Source of the DNA: Pseudomonadota bacterium
GTDB lineage: Bacteria; Pseudomonadota; Alphaproteobacteria; Rhizobiales; Rhizobiaceae
Length of the DNA stretch: 32,849 nucleotides
NCBI GenBank assembly: GCA_023399465.1
Contig: JAEWPB010000084.1
Coordinates: forward strand, 1 to 32,849
Direction of reading: 5' to 3'
Below, in pieces: positions 1-7,806 of this stretch. The notes under the pieces were generated by a model. The model made no database searches. It was given only the letters and a program-made list of their open reading frames with translations, and was not told where the DNA came from. Positions within the stretch are counted from its first letter, which is position 1; every line of letters starts with the position of its first letter. Made by a program: the position numbers and the translations under genes.

Positions 1-927
1 GGCGTTTACAATACCGCGGCGGTGCTGAGCGACGGCTTTGCCGCCAATCTTTCTTATGATCAGATTTCCAGCGTTCTCGGGCCTAAGGTCGACGGTACAG
101 TCAATCTCGACCTTGCGACCCGGTCGCAACCGGTCAGCGAGTTCGTGGTGTTTTCGTCGGAGGCGTCACTGGTCGGGAATCCCGGGCAGGCCGCCTATGC
201 CGCGGCGAATGCTTTCATGCACGGGATCGTTCGGCGCCGGCGGCGCGGAGGTTTACCAGCCCTTGCGGTCGGCTGGGGCGCCGTTTCGGATGTCGGAATT
301 CTGGCGCGTGACACCAGCGTCGCAAGCAAGTTGGAAAGAACGACTGGGGCGGCTGGGATCAGGGCACAGGAAGCCCTGACTCTTCTCGGCGATCTGCTCA
401 GCCGTCAGTCTGAACTGGCCGATGCTGTCGTCTATTTCGGCCGGCTGAGGTTTGCAAACATTGCACGTGACCTTCCGATCGTGCAGGCCCCTGCCTTCAG
501 TCTCCTGTGTACCGCAGAAAATGAAGTGGTGGTCGAGGAAAGCGATCTGCTTGCGCTTCTGGCGGACAGACCGGTGGAGGAGGCCGTTTCGGTTCTTACT
601 GAGATCATCGTGGCGGAGGTGGCCGCTATCCTGCGCGTCCCCGCCGGTGACATTGATGTGCGGCAACCGCTCGGCGCACTGGGGCTCGATTCGTTGATGG
701 CACTCGAACTGCGCATGAGCCTTGAAACGAAGTTCGGCCTGGAGTTGCCGCTAATGGCAATAACCTCGGTGCAGAATCTCCAGGATCTCGGCGTTCGAAT
801 GCTCGAAAATCTTAGTTCGTCTCGTCCTGAAGACGATGCGGACAATCACACCTTGCAGCACGCGCTCTACCACATGCACGGAGGTACAGTGGCAATGTCG
901 CCGGAAAACGCCGAGACCATCCACTAG
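1..927 (+). CDS. rkpA: Polyketide/fatty-acid synthase, C-terminal end (KR + ACP), RkpA-like, 5' truncated
   Basis: The frame is open through base 1, so only the last 308 codons are present. Residues 1-100 are the back half of a ketoreductase domain: the GVYNTAAVLSDG stretch matches the usual post-Rossmann motif, and FSSEASLVGNPGQAAYAAAN carries the catalytic Ser and Tyr and the following Asn. Near residues 195-260 is an acyl carrier domain; its GLDSLMA motif puts the phosphopantetheine Ser at codon 691-693. The protein ends with a polar tail of about 45 residues and shows no thioesterase domain, so chain release must be done by another enzyme. The next genes (rkpG, rkpH) match the order of the Sinorhizobium K-antigen rkpA-G-H genes, where RkpA is a multidomain synthase thought to make a specialised lipid for capsule production. 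The family call is firm; the symbol rests mainly on gene order. Confidence 0.85.
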   Translation, partial: GVYNTAAVLSDGFAANLSYDQISSVLGPKVDGTVNLDLATRSQPVSEFVVFSSEASLVGNPGQAAYAAANAFMHGIVRRRRRGGLPALAVGWGAVSDVGILARDTSVASKLERTTGAAGIRAQEALTLLGDLLSRQSELADAVVYFGRLRFANIARDLPIVQAPAFSLLCTAENEVVVEESDLLALLADRPVEEAVSVLTEIIVAEVAAILRVPAGDIDVRQPLGALGLDSLMALELRMSLETKFGLELPLMAITSVQNLQDLGVRMLENLSSSRPEDDADNHTLQHALYHMHGGTVAMSPENAETIH

Positions 928-987
928 AAGCAAGTCTGGGAAAAGTTGAAGCGCTTTTCTACCAGGAGAGGTAAGGGAGGCAAGGCG

Positions 988-1074
988 TTGGGGCGTTTCC
1001 GCAACTGCCGATGCACTCTTGATCGCAGTTATCTATCCCGTGCGGCATGGCCGATACGCCGGCTGGGGAAATGA
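988..1074 (+). other. Possible 28-codon leader ORF in the rkpA-rkpG gap
   Basis: Between the rkpA stop and rkpG there is a purine-rich tract with two Shine-Dalgarno-like cores (AGGAGAGG and GGGAGG, about 964-980). Seven bases later a TTG could start a 28-codon frame that stops at 1072-1074, just before rkpG. The peptide is Arg/Cys-rich and I recognise nothing in it. It may be a translated leader or chance; the strong ribosome-binding tract without an obvious gene is the only support. Confidence 0.2.
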
Positions 1075-1092
1075 TTCGGAGACACGGCAGAT

Positions 1093-2457
1093 ATGGCCAA
1101 ACAGAGAAACACAGGTAGGCTATCGGCCAATGAGCGCGCATCGCTGCTACAGGCATTGAAGAAAGCGCCCAGCGCCGCTCCCCCTCCGCGAGACTTGCCG
1201 CCATCGACCAGCCGGGACGTTTCGTTCGAAACCTTGCCTAGCTACAGGACGATCCAAATTCAGAAGCAGGCCGCTGGCTTACTGGGTATCAGTAACCCTT
1301 TCTACCGTACCCACACGGTGCGCGCGGGCGCGCGTTCGGTCGTAGACGGCCGCGATATGCTCAACTTTGCCTCCTACGATTATCTCGGCCTCAACGGTGA
1401 TGCACGCATCACGCATGCAGTCGCGGCAGCGGCGGCGGATTGGGGAACCAGTGTTTCGGCAAGCCGCTTGACGGCTGGTGAGCGGCCAGATCACCGCGCG
1501 TTGGAGAAGGGGCTTTCTGACGTCTATGGCGCTGAGGATTGCCTCGTCTATGTCAGCGGGCATGCAACGAACGTTTCTACGATCGGCTGCCTGATCGGAC
1601 CGAGGGACCTCGTGATCCACGATGCGCTTGCCCATAACAGCATTGTCATGGGCGCTCATCAATCTGGCGCACATCGGATGGTGTTCGCACACAACGACAA
1701 CGATTCACTGGAAGAGATACTGACGCTGAACCGGGACCGCTATGAGCGATGCCTCATCGTCACTGAGGGGCTTTTCTCTATGGACGGAGACGGCCCCGAT
1801 CTTTCGAAGATGATCGAACTGAAAACGCGCTTCGGCGCCTGGCTGATGATTGACGAGGCCCATGCCCTGGGCGTCGTGGGTGCAACGGGAAGGGGACTGG
1901 CAGAACACCACGGCATCGACCCGGCTCAGGTGGATATCTGGATGGGTACGCTGTCGAAGACGCTCGTGGGCTGCGGTGGCTATATAGCCGGTCCCTCGGC
2001 GCTGATCGAATATCTGAAGTTCAACGCGCCGGGCATGGTGTACTCGGTCGGCCTTCCCGTGCCCATGGCGGTGGCGTCCCAGACGGCGCTGGATATCATG
2101 CTGGCGGAGCCAGAACGCGTTGCCAGGCTCAAGGCCAATGGCAACCGTTTTCTGGAGCGCGTCAGGGCAAACGGGCTGGACGGGGGCACCAGTTGGGGAC
2201 TGGCTATAACGCCGGTCATTCTCGGCGACAGCATGAAGGTTGTCATGCTGGCAGATCGTCTTTTCAAGCGGGGTATCAATGCATTCCCGATCATTCCGCC
2301 CGGCGTTCCAGAGAAATCGGCCAGATTGCGCTTCTTCATCTCCGCCATGCACGAAGCTGCTGATCTGGACATTGCCGTTGACATCATGACGGAAGAGATG
2401 GAGCGCCTGTCCGCGGAGGGGGTGTCCCTTGAAACCGTCGCAAGGAAGATGCTGTGA
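1093..2457 (+). CDS. rkpG: PLP-dependent alpha-oxoamine synthase (aminotransferase class II), RkpG-like
   Basis: This is a 454-residue member of the AONS/KBL/serine palmitoyltransferase family, which condenses an acyl thioester with an amino acid with loss of CO2. The Schiff-base lysine is K289 in GTLSKTLVG, and D254-E-A-H257 in the DEAHALG motif binds the cofactor. The PLP-stacking region around VYVSGHATN is also present. It is about 50 residues longer than typical AONS because of a polar N-terminal extension. It lies directly after an ACP-terminated synthase that lacks a thioesterase and before an SDR, so a role in releasing the synthase product onto an amino acid is plausible. That chemistry is inferred; in Sinorhizobium rkpG is required for K-antigen. 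The ATG at 1093 fits the length of the domain. Confidence 0.88.
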   Translation: MAKQRNTGRLSANERASLLQALKKAPSAAPPPRDLPPSTSRDVSFETLPSYRTIQIQKQAAGLLGISNPFYRTHTVRAGARSVVDGRDMLNFASYDYLGLNGDARITHAVAAAAADWGTSVSASRLTAGERPDHRALEKGLSDVYGAEDCLVYVSGHATNVSTIGCLIGPRDLVIHDALAHNSIVMGAHQSGAHRMVFAHNDNDSLEEILTLNRDRYERCLIVTEGLFSMDGDGPDLSKMIELKTRFGAWLMIDEAHALGVVGATGRGLAEHHGIDPAQVDIWMGTLSKTLVGCGGYIAGPSALIEYLKFNAPGMVYSVGLPVPMAVASQTALDIMLAEPERVARLKANGNRFLERVRANGLDGGTSWGLAITPVILGDSMKVVMLADRLFKRGINAFPIIPPGVPEKSARLRFFISAMHEAADLDIAVDIMTEEMERLSAEGVSLETVARKML

Positions 2458-2548
2458 AGGTCGGAAACATCTGTCAGCCTTTTCAAGGGAGATGGTCGGC
2501 CGATCTTCGGTGGGACAAGCCGCACGCTGTTGTCGCCGGGGCTGACGG

Positions 2549-3322
2549 ATGAAGTCGGTTATCGTTTCCGGCGCATCAAGCGGCATCGGCGCCGCCTTGG
2601 CCCTGCGGCTTGCCGCGCCTGGTGTGCGGCTCGGGCTCATTGGACGCAATGCGGATCGTCTGGCGCAGGTCGTTGCGGAGTGCGAGACACGTGGTGCCGT
2701 CTGCCGTCCGGGCCAGTTGGATGTGACCGATCGCGCTGCAACGGCAGCCTACTGTACCGCCTTCGAAGTGGAAGCTCCATTGGATATGCTGATTAACAAT
2801 GCGGGTATCCTTGCCGGGCGTAGCGAGAGCGGGGCGATCGAGGACGCTGAAACCGCGCATCGAGTCATAGATACGAACCTGTCCGCCGCAGTTGATATGG
2901 TCAACATCATCCTTCCCGGTATGCGCGCGCGTGGCGAGGGCAAAATCGTGATGGTTAGTTCTCTCGCAGCCTTCGCGCCGCTGGCCGATGCCCCAGCCTA
3001 TTCTGCCGCCAAAGCGGGGTTAGTGGCCTACGGTCTCGCGCTCCGGCAGGCTGTCAGTCGCGATGGCATCGATGTTGTTGTCTCGTGCCCGGGTTACGTT
3101 GACACCGCCATGGGGCGGACCCACATCGGCTCCCGACCGTTCGAGATCAATGCGGATACCGCCGCGCGAAAGATCATCGCCGGGATCGATCGAGACCGGC
3201 AGCTGTCAGGCTTTCCTTTTCCGCTTTACTGGTCGGCTCGGCTGTCACAACTGATGCCGGAGTTCCTGTATCGTCTTGTGAGCGACGGGCTAAGATTTCA
3301 TGTGAGAAATGCAAAGCAGTAG
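2549..3322 (+). CDS. rkpH: Short-chain dehydrogenase/reductase, RkpH-like
   Basis: A classical 257-residue SDR. The nucleotide-binding GASSGIG motif is at residues 8-14, NNAG at 83-86, and the catalytic set is S138, Y151 and K155 (YSAAK). A hydrophobic-aromatic C-terminus (FPFPLYWSARLSQLMPEF) resembles the membrane-associated tail of 3-ketosphinganine-reductase-like SDRs. It follows rkpG by 91 bases in the same direction. By analogy with sphingoid-base pathways it would reduce the ketone left by the alpha-oxoamine synthase, using NADPH at the cytoplasmic membrane face; this is inference. The ATG at 2549 puts the Rossmann motif right at the N-terminus, as expected. Confidence 0.87.
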   Translation: MKSVIVSGASSGIGAALALRLAAPGVRLGLIGRNADRLAQVVAECETRGAVCRPGQLDVTDRAATAAYCTAFEVEAPLDMLINNAGILAGRSESGAIEDAETAHRVIDTNLSAAVDMVNIILPGMRARGEGKIVMVSSLAAFAPLADAPAYSAAKAGLVAYGLALRQAVSRDGIDVVVSCPGYVDTAMGRTHIGSRPFEINADTAARKIIAGIDRDRQLSGFPFPLYWSARLSQLMPEFLYRLVSDGLRFHVRNAKQ

Positions 3323-3433
3323 GCTGATGCCGGCCGATCGTTTGAGAATATGTTTCCGCCGAATTTGAGATGAAACCGAAGGGCCTTCATTCATGATGCG
3401 CTACCCGCTCTGGCACCAAGCGAAAAACAGCGA

Positions 3434-4477
3434 ATGATTATTCCAGTTTTCGGTCCCCCTTCTGCCTTTACGCATTGGTGCCTGCATGCGCTAAGTATCA
3501 TGTCGAGCGTTGTTTTCGGGGACTTCGACTATGTCAGCGTGAGCACGTCGCAGGAATTCGCAACAGCTCTATCAAATCGCCAGAAGGCGCATATGAATTT
3601 CTTCACCGATTGCCCTGATCGGCGGCTAGTGGAAGCCTTCGAAAGGACGCGACTTCCATTCCTGGCTGTGACCGAGGATCCGAGGGACGTGACGGGATTT
3701 ATCATGCGCGAGAGGTCGCTGAACTGGCAACAGGCGGTGCGGCTCACTAATCTCACCTTCGCAACGACCTCCGTGCTTTTCGAATCGCAACTGGCGTTGC
3801 GCATATCGAGAAGCGACGGCCTGACTATCCGCGAATTTCTTGAGCGGCTGACTGCGCATCTCCGTGTCGAGGTCGGGCAGGATCATCTGGACGAAATCTC
3901 GCGTCGCCTCAACCCGACCGGGGATTCCTCCTCTTCCATTGAGGATGCGGTTTTGTCGCAAGTCGCCCATGCGGCGCCGATGGGGCAGGCCTTGGCGATT
4001 TCGGAAGAAGAGCGTCTTACCATCGAACCCCTGTTGGCTTCGATGCGAGCGACGGAGCGTGGTGCACCGACGAGCTTCAGTTGGCCGAGCGACCTTTTCA
4101 TCGGTTCGGCCGGGCCGGCTGAATTGCTGAGGCAACCTATCGAAATGCTTGGACCCGCCCGCTGCCTTCTATACGGCCCTTATCTACATTTGCCCCTGGG
4201 GCACTGGGAGGTGACGCTGATCATGGAGGTTGAGGAGAACTTTTCGGGGAATGTAGTCGATGTCGACATTTTCCATGGCGAGATTCTACATCTGGAGTCC
4301 TTCAGGCTGCCAGTGTCGGGGCGCATGGCACTGATCACGAAGTTCCCGATTAACGAAAGCCGGGAACCTGTCCAAATTCGTGTCATTCAGCGTGAAGGTG
4401 CGATCGAGGGGCTGCTTCGCATTGGCGATGTACAGGTGCGGCGCGTCGACGAAGGTCCGTTCACGGGCCTTTCGTGA
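3434..4477 (+). CDS. Unrecognised capsule-locus protein with C-terminal beta-rich module
   Basis: I do not recognise this 347-residue protein as a named family. The N-terminal part (about 1-150) begins with a hydrophobic segment and contains TEDPRDV at 80-86, which resembles the 3'-phosphate-binding motif of sulfotransferases; no clear P-loop-like motif is seen, so any such domain would be degenerate. The C-terminal part (about 225-345) opens with YGPYLHLPLGHW (247-258) and reads as a beta-sandwich. The same opening occurs twice in the WcbI-type protein at 7807-9543. There is no signal peptide. The gene follows rkpH by 111 bases, and its last 17 bases overlap the end of the convergent methyltransferase gene. 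A glycan or lipid-glycan binding or modifying role is a guess. Confidence 0.7.
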   Translation: MIIPVFGPPSAFTHWCLHALSIMSSVVFGDFDYVSVSTSQEFATALSNRQKAHMNFFTDCPDRRLVEAFERTRLPFLAVTEDPRDVTGFIMRERSLNWQQAVRLTNLTFATTSVLFESQLALRISRSDGLTIREFLERLTAHLRVEVGQDHLDEISRRLNPTGDSSSSIEDAVLSQVAHAAPMGQALAISEEERLTIEPLLASMRATERGAPTSFSWPSDLFIGSAGPAELLRQPIEMLGPARCLLYGPYLHLPLGHWEVTLIMEVEENFSGNVVDVDIFHGEILHLESFRLPVSGRMALITKFPINESREPVQIRVIQREGAIEGLLRIGDVQVRRVDEGPFTGLS

Positions 4478-5498
4478 TGATCAGCCCGAAACAGGTGCTG
4501 GCGAACCCGTCGATGTTGAGTTTCAGATGCGCGACGGACTGTTCCCAGTTGGACGCCATTGCGCCGCTCATGTCGTGCACCCACGGCGGAATGTCGATGA
4601 ACTTGTCAAGCGGCTGGTTGCCGGTCGAAAAGTCGAGTTCAGCGACGTGATGGCCGGCCGCCTTGAGACGCTCTGATATTTCGATGAAATGACGCTTCTG
4701 GAACAGGACGGTCGCCCAGTTGTCGATCGTCTCGGCATCGTTCATGAAATTGAACTCTGTTGTGTGAATGGCCACGCCGCCCGGACGAAGGGTCTGCAGC
4801 GAGTTTTCGATGAAGTCCAGACCCTGCCGGATCGATCCGAGGTGTTCGAGAGAGCAGATCGACCAACAGAAGTCGTAGTCGCTCAGGTCGGTCGGGATGG
4901 CGTTCATATCGACATAGCGCAGTTCCGCGTTGCGCAGAAACACGTCCCGTTTCACCAAGTTTTCGTGCAATGCCGCTTCGAGTGTCTCGGTATGCTGCCG
5001 GGTGTCCATCCAGCCGAGCGCTTTCGACTCTTCGGGCGCGAGATCCGTGACCGTAACCTTCACGCCAACCTGGGTCAGATAGCTCGGAAGCGGCTCCCGT
5101 CCACATCCGAAGCCGAGGCCGCGCTTGCCCTCGTGAAGCATGTCGCTGTTATGTAATGCCTGAAGCACATATGCGTATTCCCAAAGCTTGCGATGGAACA
5201 CGAGAGGAACCTTCAACTGGGCACACCAGTAGGATACCCATGGGCTTTCCATGTCGGCTTGTGTGGAGGCCTTCGACGCCAACTCCACATATCGGGATTC
5301 GGTTTCGGTAGAGGGCGGTAGGGTCTTGGCCAGCGTCGCGGCGAGTTCGTAGCCGAAATATTTCAAGCTCAACGCCATGGCATCGATGTTCTTCAGCTTG
5401 TTGGCAAGCGCGTTCAGATTCGGATGAGATTGTTCTGTGGTCAGTGTCGTTGCCAGTGCGACGACGTCGACGGGCTGCGGTTTGTGGTCGTTGACCAT
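4461..5498 (-). CDS. SAM-dependent class I methyltransferase
   Basis: A 345-residue protein with a Rossmann methyltransferase core. Motif I is GLGFGCGRE at residues 127-135, followed by the acidic end of beta-2 (VTVTDL). The stretch YDFCWSICSLEHLGSI is the usual motif IV/post-motif region and LRPGGVAIHTTEF is motif V-VI. A helical N-terminal domain of about 120 residues precedes the core. An AAGGA ribosome site lies 8 bases before the ATG at 5498. It is last in a minus-strand set after the fatty acyl-AMP ligase and ACP genes. The substrate is unknown; a sugar or the lipid moiety of the capsule are the natural candidates from context. Confidence 0.8.
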   Translation of the reverse strand: MVNDHKPQPVDVVALATTLTTEQSHPNLNALANKLKNIDAMALSLKYFGYELAATLAKTLPPSTETESRYVELASKASTQADMESPWVSYWCAQLKVPLVFHRKLWEYAYVLQALHNSDMLHEGKRGLGFGCGREPLPSYLTQVGVKVTVTDLAPEESKALGWMDTRQHTETLEAALHENLVKRDVFLRNAELRYVDMNAIPTDLSDYDFCWSICSLEHLGSIRQGLDFIENSLQTLRPGGVAIHTTEFNFMNDAETIDNWATVLFQKRHFIEISERLKAAGHHVAELDFSTGNQPLDKFIDIPPWVHDMSGAMASNWEQSVAHLKLNIDGFASTCFGLIITKGP

Positions 5499-5555
5499 AT
5501 CGGGATCATCCTTACTGAAATTTGTTGTTTTCCGCCGAGAAGCGCCTTTGTCCGG

Positions 5556-5810
5556 CTATTGGGACGAGAGATAAGCGCTGAACGCTTCCAGGCTGGGATA
5601 GTCTGCGGTGACGGCTGGGTAGAGCTCGACGCCGAGCCATTCCTCGACTGCGAGGACGAGGTGAACCGCCATTGCAGAATCGAGTCCCAGACTGGCGAAG
5701 GTCGCCGAGGTGGGTATGCTGCCCGCGTCGATCTCAAGTATCGAAGCCAGTTGCGCAATGCAAAAATTCATTATTTCGGAGTAATTGGGCATGAGTATCT
5801 CTTCGCTCAC
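5556..5810 (-). CDS. Stand-alone acyl carrier protein
   Basis: An 84-residue ACP with the four-helix pattern and the motif SLGLDSAMAVHL; S45 would carry the phosphopantetheine arm. The first codon is taken as GTG at 5810, because that GTG overlaps the TGA of the upstream acyl-AMP ligase gene (GTGA, 4-base overlap), a typical translational-coupling junction. An ATG at 5792 is the alternative and would shorten the protein by six residues. Direct coupling to the ligase gene implies that the ligase loads this ACP. It is unlikely to be the housekeeping AcpP, which is not found in such a setting and is more acidic and more conserved. Confidence 0.87.
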   Translation of the reverse strand: MSEEILMPNYSEIMNFCIAQLASILEIDAGSIPTSATFASLGLDSAMAVHLVLAVEEWLGVELYPAVTADYPSLEAFSAYLSSQ

Positions 5811-7579
5811 ACGGACGCCGCCGGCTGTTGCGGAGTGGGTTCGTCCAAAGGGGTTGCCGATTGCGCATCGAGTGCGCCCTCCAGCCAGAGCTGGCGGGCT
5901 CGGTGCCGTTGTATCTTGCCGCTCGTGGTCTTGGGAATGGCTCCGGGTCGGATCAGGACGATCTTGGAAAGAGAAATATCGTGGGCATCGACCACGCAGG
6001 AACGGATAGAGGCCTGGATTTCCTTCTCGTCAAGCTTGTGGCGCTGCGTGCGTTCCACCTCTTGCACGAGGATCACCGACTCGTTGCCATTGGCGTCGGG
6101 CACGGTAAAAACGGCGCCGTGATCCCGTCGCAGCGCCTGATGCGCCTCGGCGGCCGTCGCTTCAATGTCCTGTGGGTAGTGGTTCACGCCTCGGATGATA
6201 ATTACATCCTTCAGACGGCCAGCAATATAGAGTTCGTTGTCTTGGTCGACGTAGCCGAGATCACCGGTTCTGAGCCATACGCCTCCGGCTTCGTCCTCTC
6301 CGGCGATCGTGGCGCGGAAGTGCGCGTCACTGTCGTTGGACCGGCCCCAATAGCCCTGTGCGACGTTGGCGCCCTTTACCCATATCTCCCCAAGGAGATT
6401 GCCTGCCTGCCTGTGGCGGGCGTCCGGATGGACGATAGCGATTTCGAGGCCATCTAGCGCGGTTCCACAGCCGACAATCTTCCGGACGTCGGCGTCCGCG
6501 TCGGGAGAGGCGACCTTGCGATCCTGCAAGGCTCGCGCACTGGCTGGCTGCACCTTCTTGCCTCGGCCGCGCGGCGCGGAACTGACCACTAGGGTTGCTT
6601 CGGCCAGGCCATAAGTCGGGTGTAGACTTGCTGCATCGAAACCGTAGGGACGAAAACATTCAGCAAAACGCTCCAGCGTCTCCGCCCGCACAGGTTCGGC
6701 GCCGTTGACGGCTAGTTTCCAGGCGCTCAGGTCCACGCCGGCCATTTGATCCGGCCGGAAGCGGTCGACGCACAGGTCGTAGGCGAAATTGGGCGCCGCA
6801 GCGACCTCGGCTCCGTGACGGTGGATGGCGCGCAGCCAACTGAGCGGCCGGTGCATGAAGCCCGAAGGCGACATCAGCACGCTTGTCGCGCCTACGTAAA
6901 GCGGTTGCAACAGGTTCATAATGAGGCCGAGATCGTGATAAAGCGGGATCCAGCTGACGTGATTGGACGCCTCGGTGTTACCTAGCCGAAGCCGCATCAT
7001 CTCCAGATTGGCGAGTAGGTTGCCATGGCTGACCATCACGCCGCGCGGAACAGATGTCGAACCAGAAGTGTATTGTAGGAAGGCTAGGCTTTCGGCAGAC
7101 GGATCGATCCGGCGGGTGATGTCCGGATCCGTTTCCGGCAGGGCTGCGGGCAGATTGACCGGCATGTGGACGACGCCTCTGTCGGCAAAGCGCTGGCGCA
7201 GCGAGGCGTGCAAGTTGTCCCGGTCACCTTGCGTCAATACCAGCCGAGGGGCGCAATCGGCGATGATCGGCGCGCTCGCATCGTGGTTCGAATTCTTGCG
7301 CGGTGGCATGAGCGGAACGGCGATTATGCCTGCCATCAAACAGGCGAAGTAGGAGACGACGAATTCAAGTCCGGTAGGAAAGAGCAGCAATGCGCGTTCG
7401 CCGGGAGGGGCTTGCTCCGCAAGGCGCGCTGCCAGCGATGCTGCCTGCCGATAAAGCTCGCTGTAGGTCAATGCTGTTTCGTCGCGCTGTGCGTCGGTTG
7501 CTGCGACTACAGCCCGATGATCGGGCCGCCGCGCCGCATTTTGCCTGATCATATCAACCAGCGAGGAATAGGCGTTCAT
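5807..7579 (-). CDS. Fatty acyl-AMP ligase (FAAL family)
   Basis: An ANL-superfamily adenylating enzyme of about 590 residues that activates a fatty acid with ATP and passes it to an ACP. The ATP-binding loop is YTSGSTSVPRGV (about 170-181), followed by WIPLYHDLGLI, APNFAYDLC, NGAEPV and PTYGLAEATL, all characteristic of FAALs rather than acyl-CoA synthetases. TGDLGY and the C-terminal lysine in PKTTSGKIQR are present. I chose ATG 7579 because it gives the usual FAAL N-terminus; an in-frame TTG at 7597 with an AGGCGG-like site upstream is the alternative. The gene overlaps the ACP gene by four bases. In this locus it probably primes lipid synthesis for the capsule anchor (inference). Confidence 0.9.
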   Translation of the reverse strand: MNAYSSLVDMIRQNAARRPDHRAVVAATDAQRDETALTYSELYRQAASLAARLAEQAPPGERALLLFPTGLEFVVSYFACLMAGIIAVPLMPPRKNSNHDASAPIIADCAPRLVLTQGDRDNLHASLRQRFADRGVVHMPVNLPAALPETDPDITRRIDPSAESLAFLQYTSGSTSVPRGVMVSHGNLLANLEMMRLRLGNTEASNHVSWIPLYHDLGLIMNLLQPLYVGATSVLMSPSGFMHRPLSWLRAIHRHGAEVAAAPNFAYDLCVDRFRPDQMAGVDLSAWKLAVNGAEPVRAETLERFAECFRPYGFDAASLHPTYGLAEATLVVSSAPRGRGKKVQPASARALQDRKVASPDADADVRKIVGCGTALDGLEIAIVHPDARHRQAGNLLGEIWVKGANVAQGYWGRSNDSDAHFRATIAGEDEAGGVWLRTGDLGYVDQDNELYIAGRLKDVIIIRGVNHYPQDIEATAAEAHQALRRDHGAVFTVPDANGNESVILVQEVERTQRHKLDEKEIQASIRSCVVDAHDISLSKIVLIRPGAIPKTTSGKIQRHRARQLWLEGALDAQSATPLDEPTPQQPAASV

Positions 7580-7806
7580 TGAAAATACCGGTTGCAAAAT
7601 TGTTCCGCCTCTATTGATCAGAAACGCAGTCCTTTCTCAACCCGGTAAAACAAATCGTCCAGTTGCGATTTAGGCCGGAGCTGAGATTGAAATATCTTCA
7701 GTATTCTGCTGAGTTTCGCCTCAACGCAAGCGCGAATCCCCGCTCGCGTTGGCGCCGTTTTCGTGCGGTTTTTGGAGAATCTAGGCAGAGAGGACCGGGC
7801 AACGGC
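7580..7806. promoter_or_regulatory. Divergent intergenic region between FAAL and WcbI-type genes
   Basis: Two genes point away from each other here, so promoters for both the acyl-AMP ligase set (minus) and the capsule export set (plus) should lie inside. The part next to the ligase start is locally AT-richer than its surroundings. I see no convincing -35/-10 pair. Part of this stretch (from 7663) is also open in the WcbI frame, so the real spacer may be shorter. Confidence 0.4.

Noticed and set aside
1705..2649. 314-codon minus-strand frame over rkpG
   Set aside because: Shadow of the PLP enzyme; crosses the intergenic gap without domain sense.
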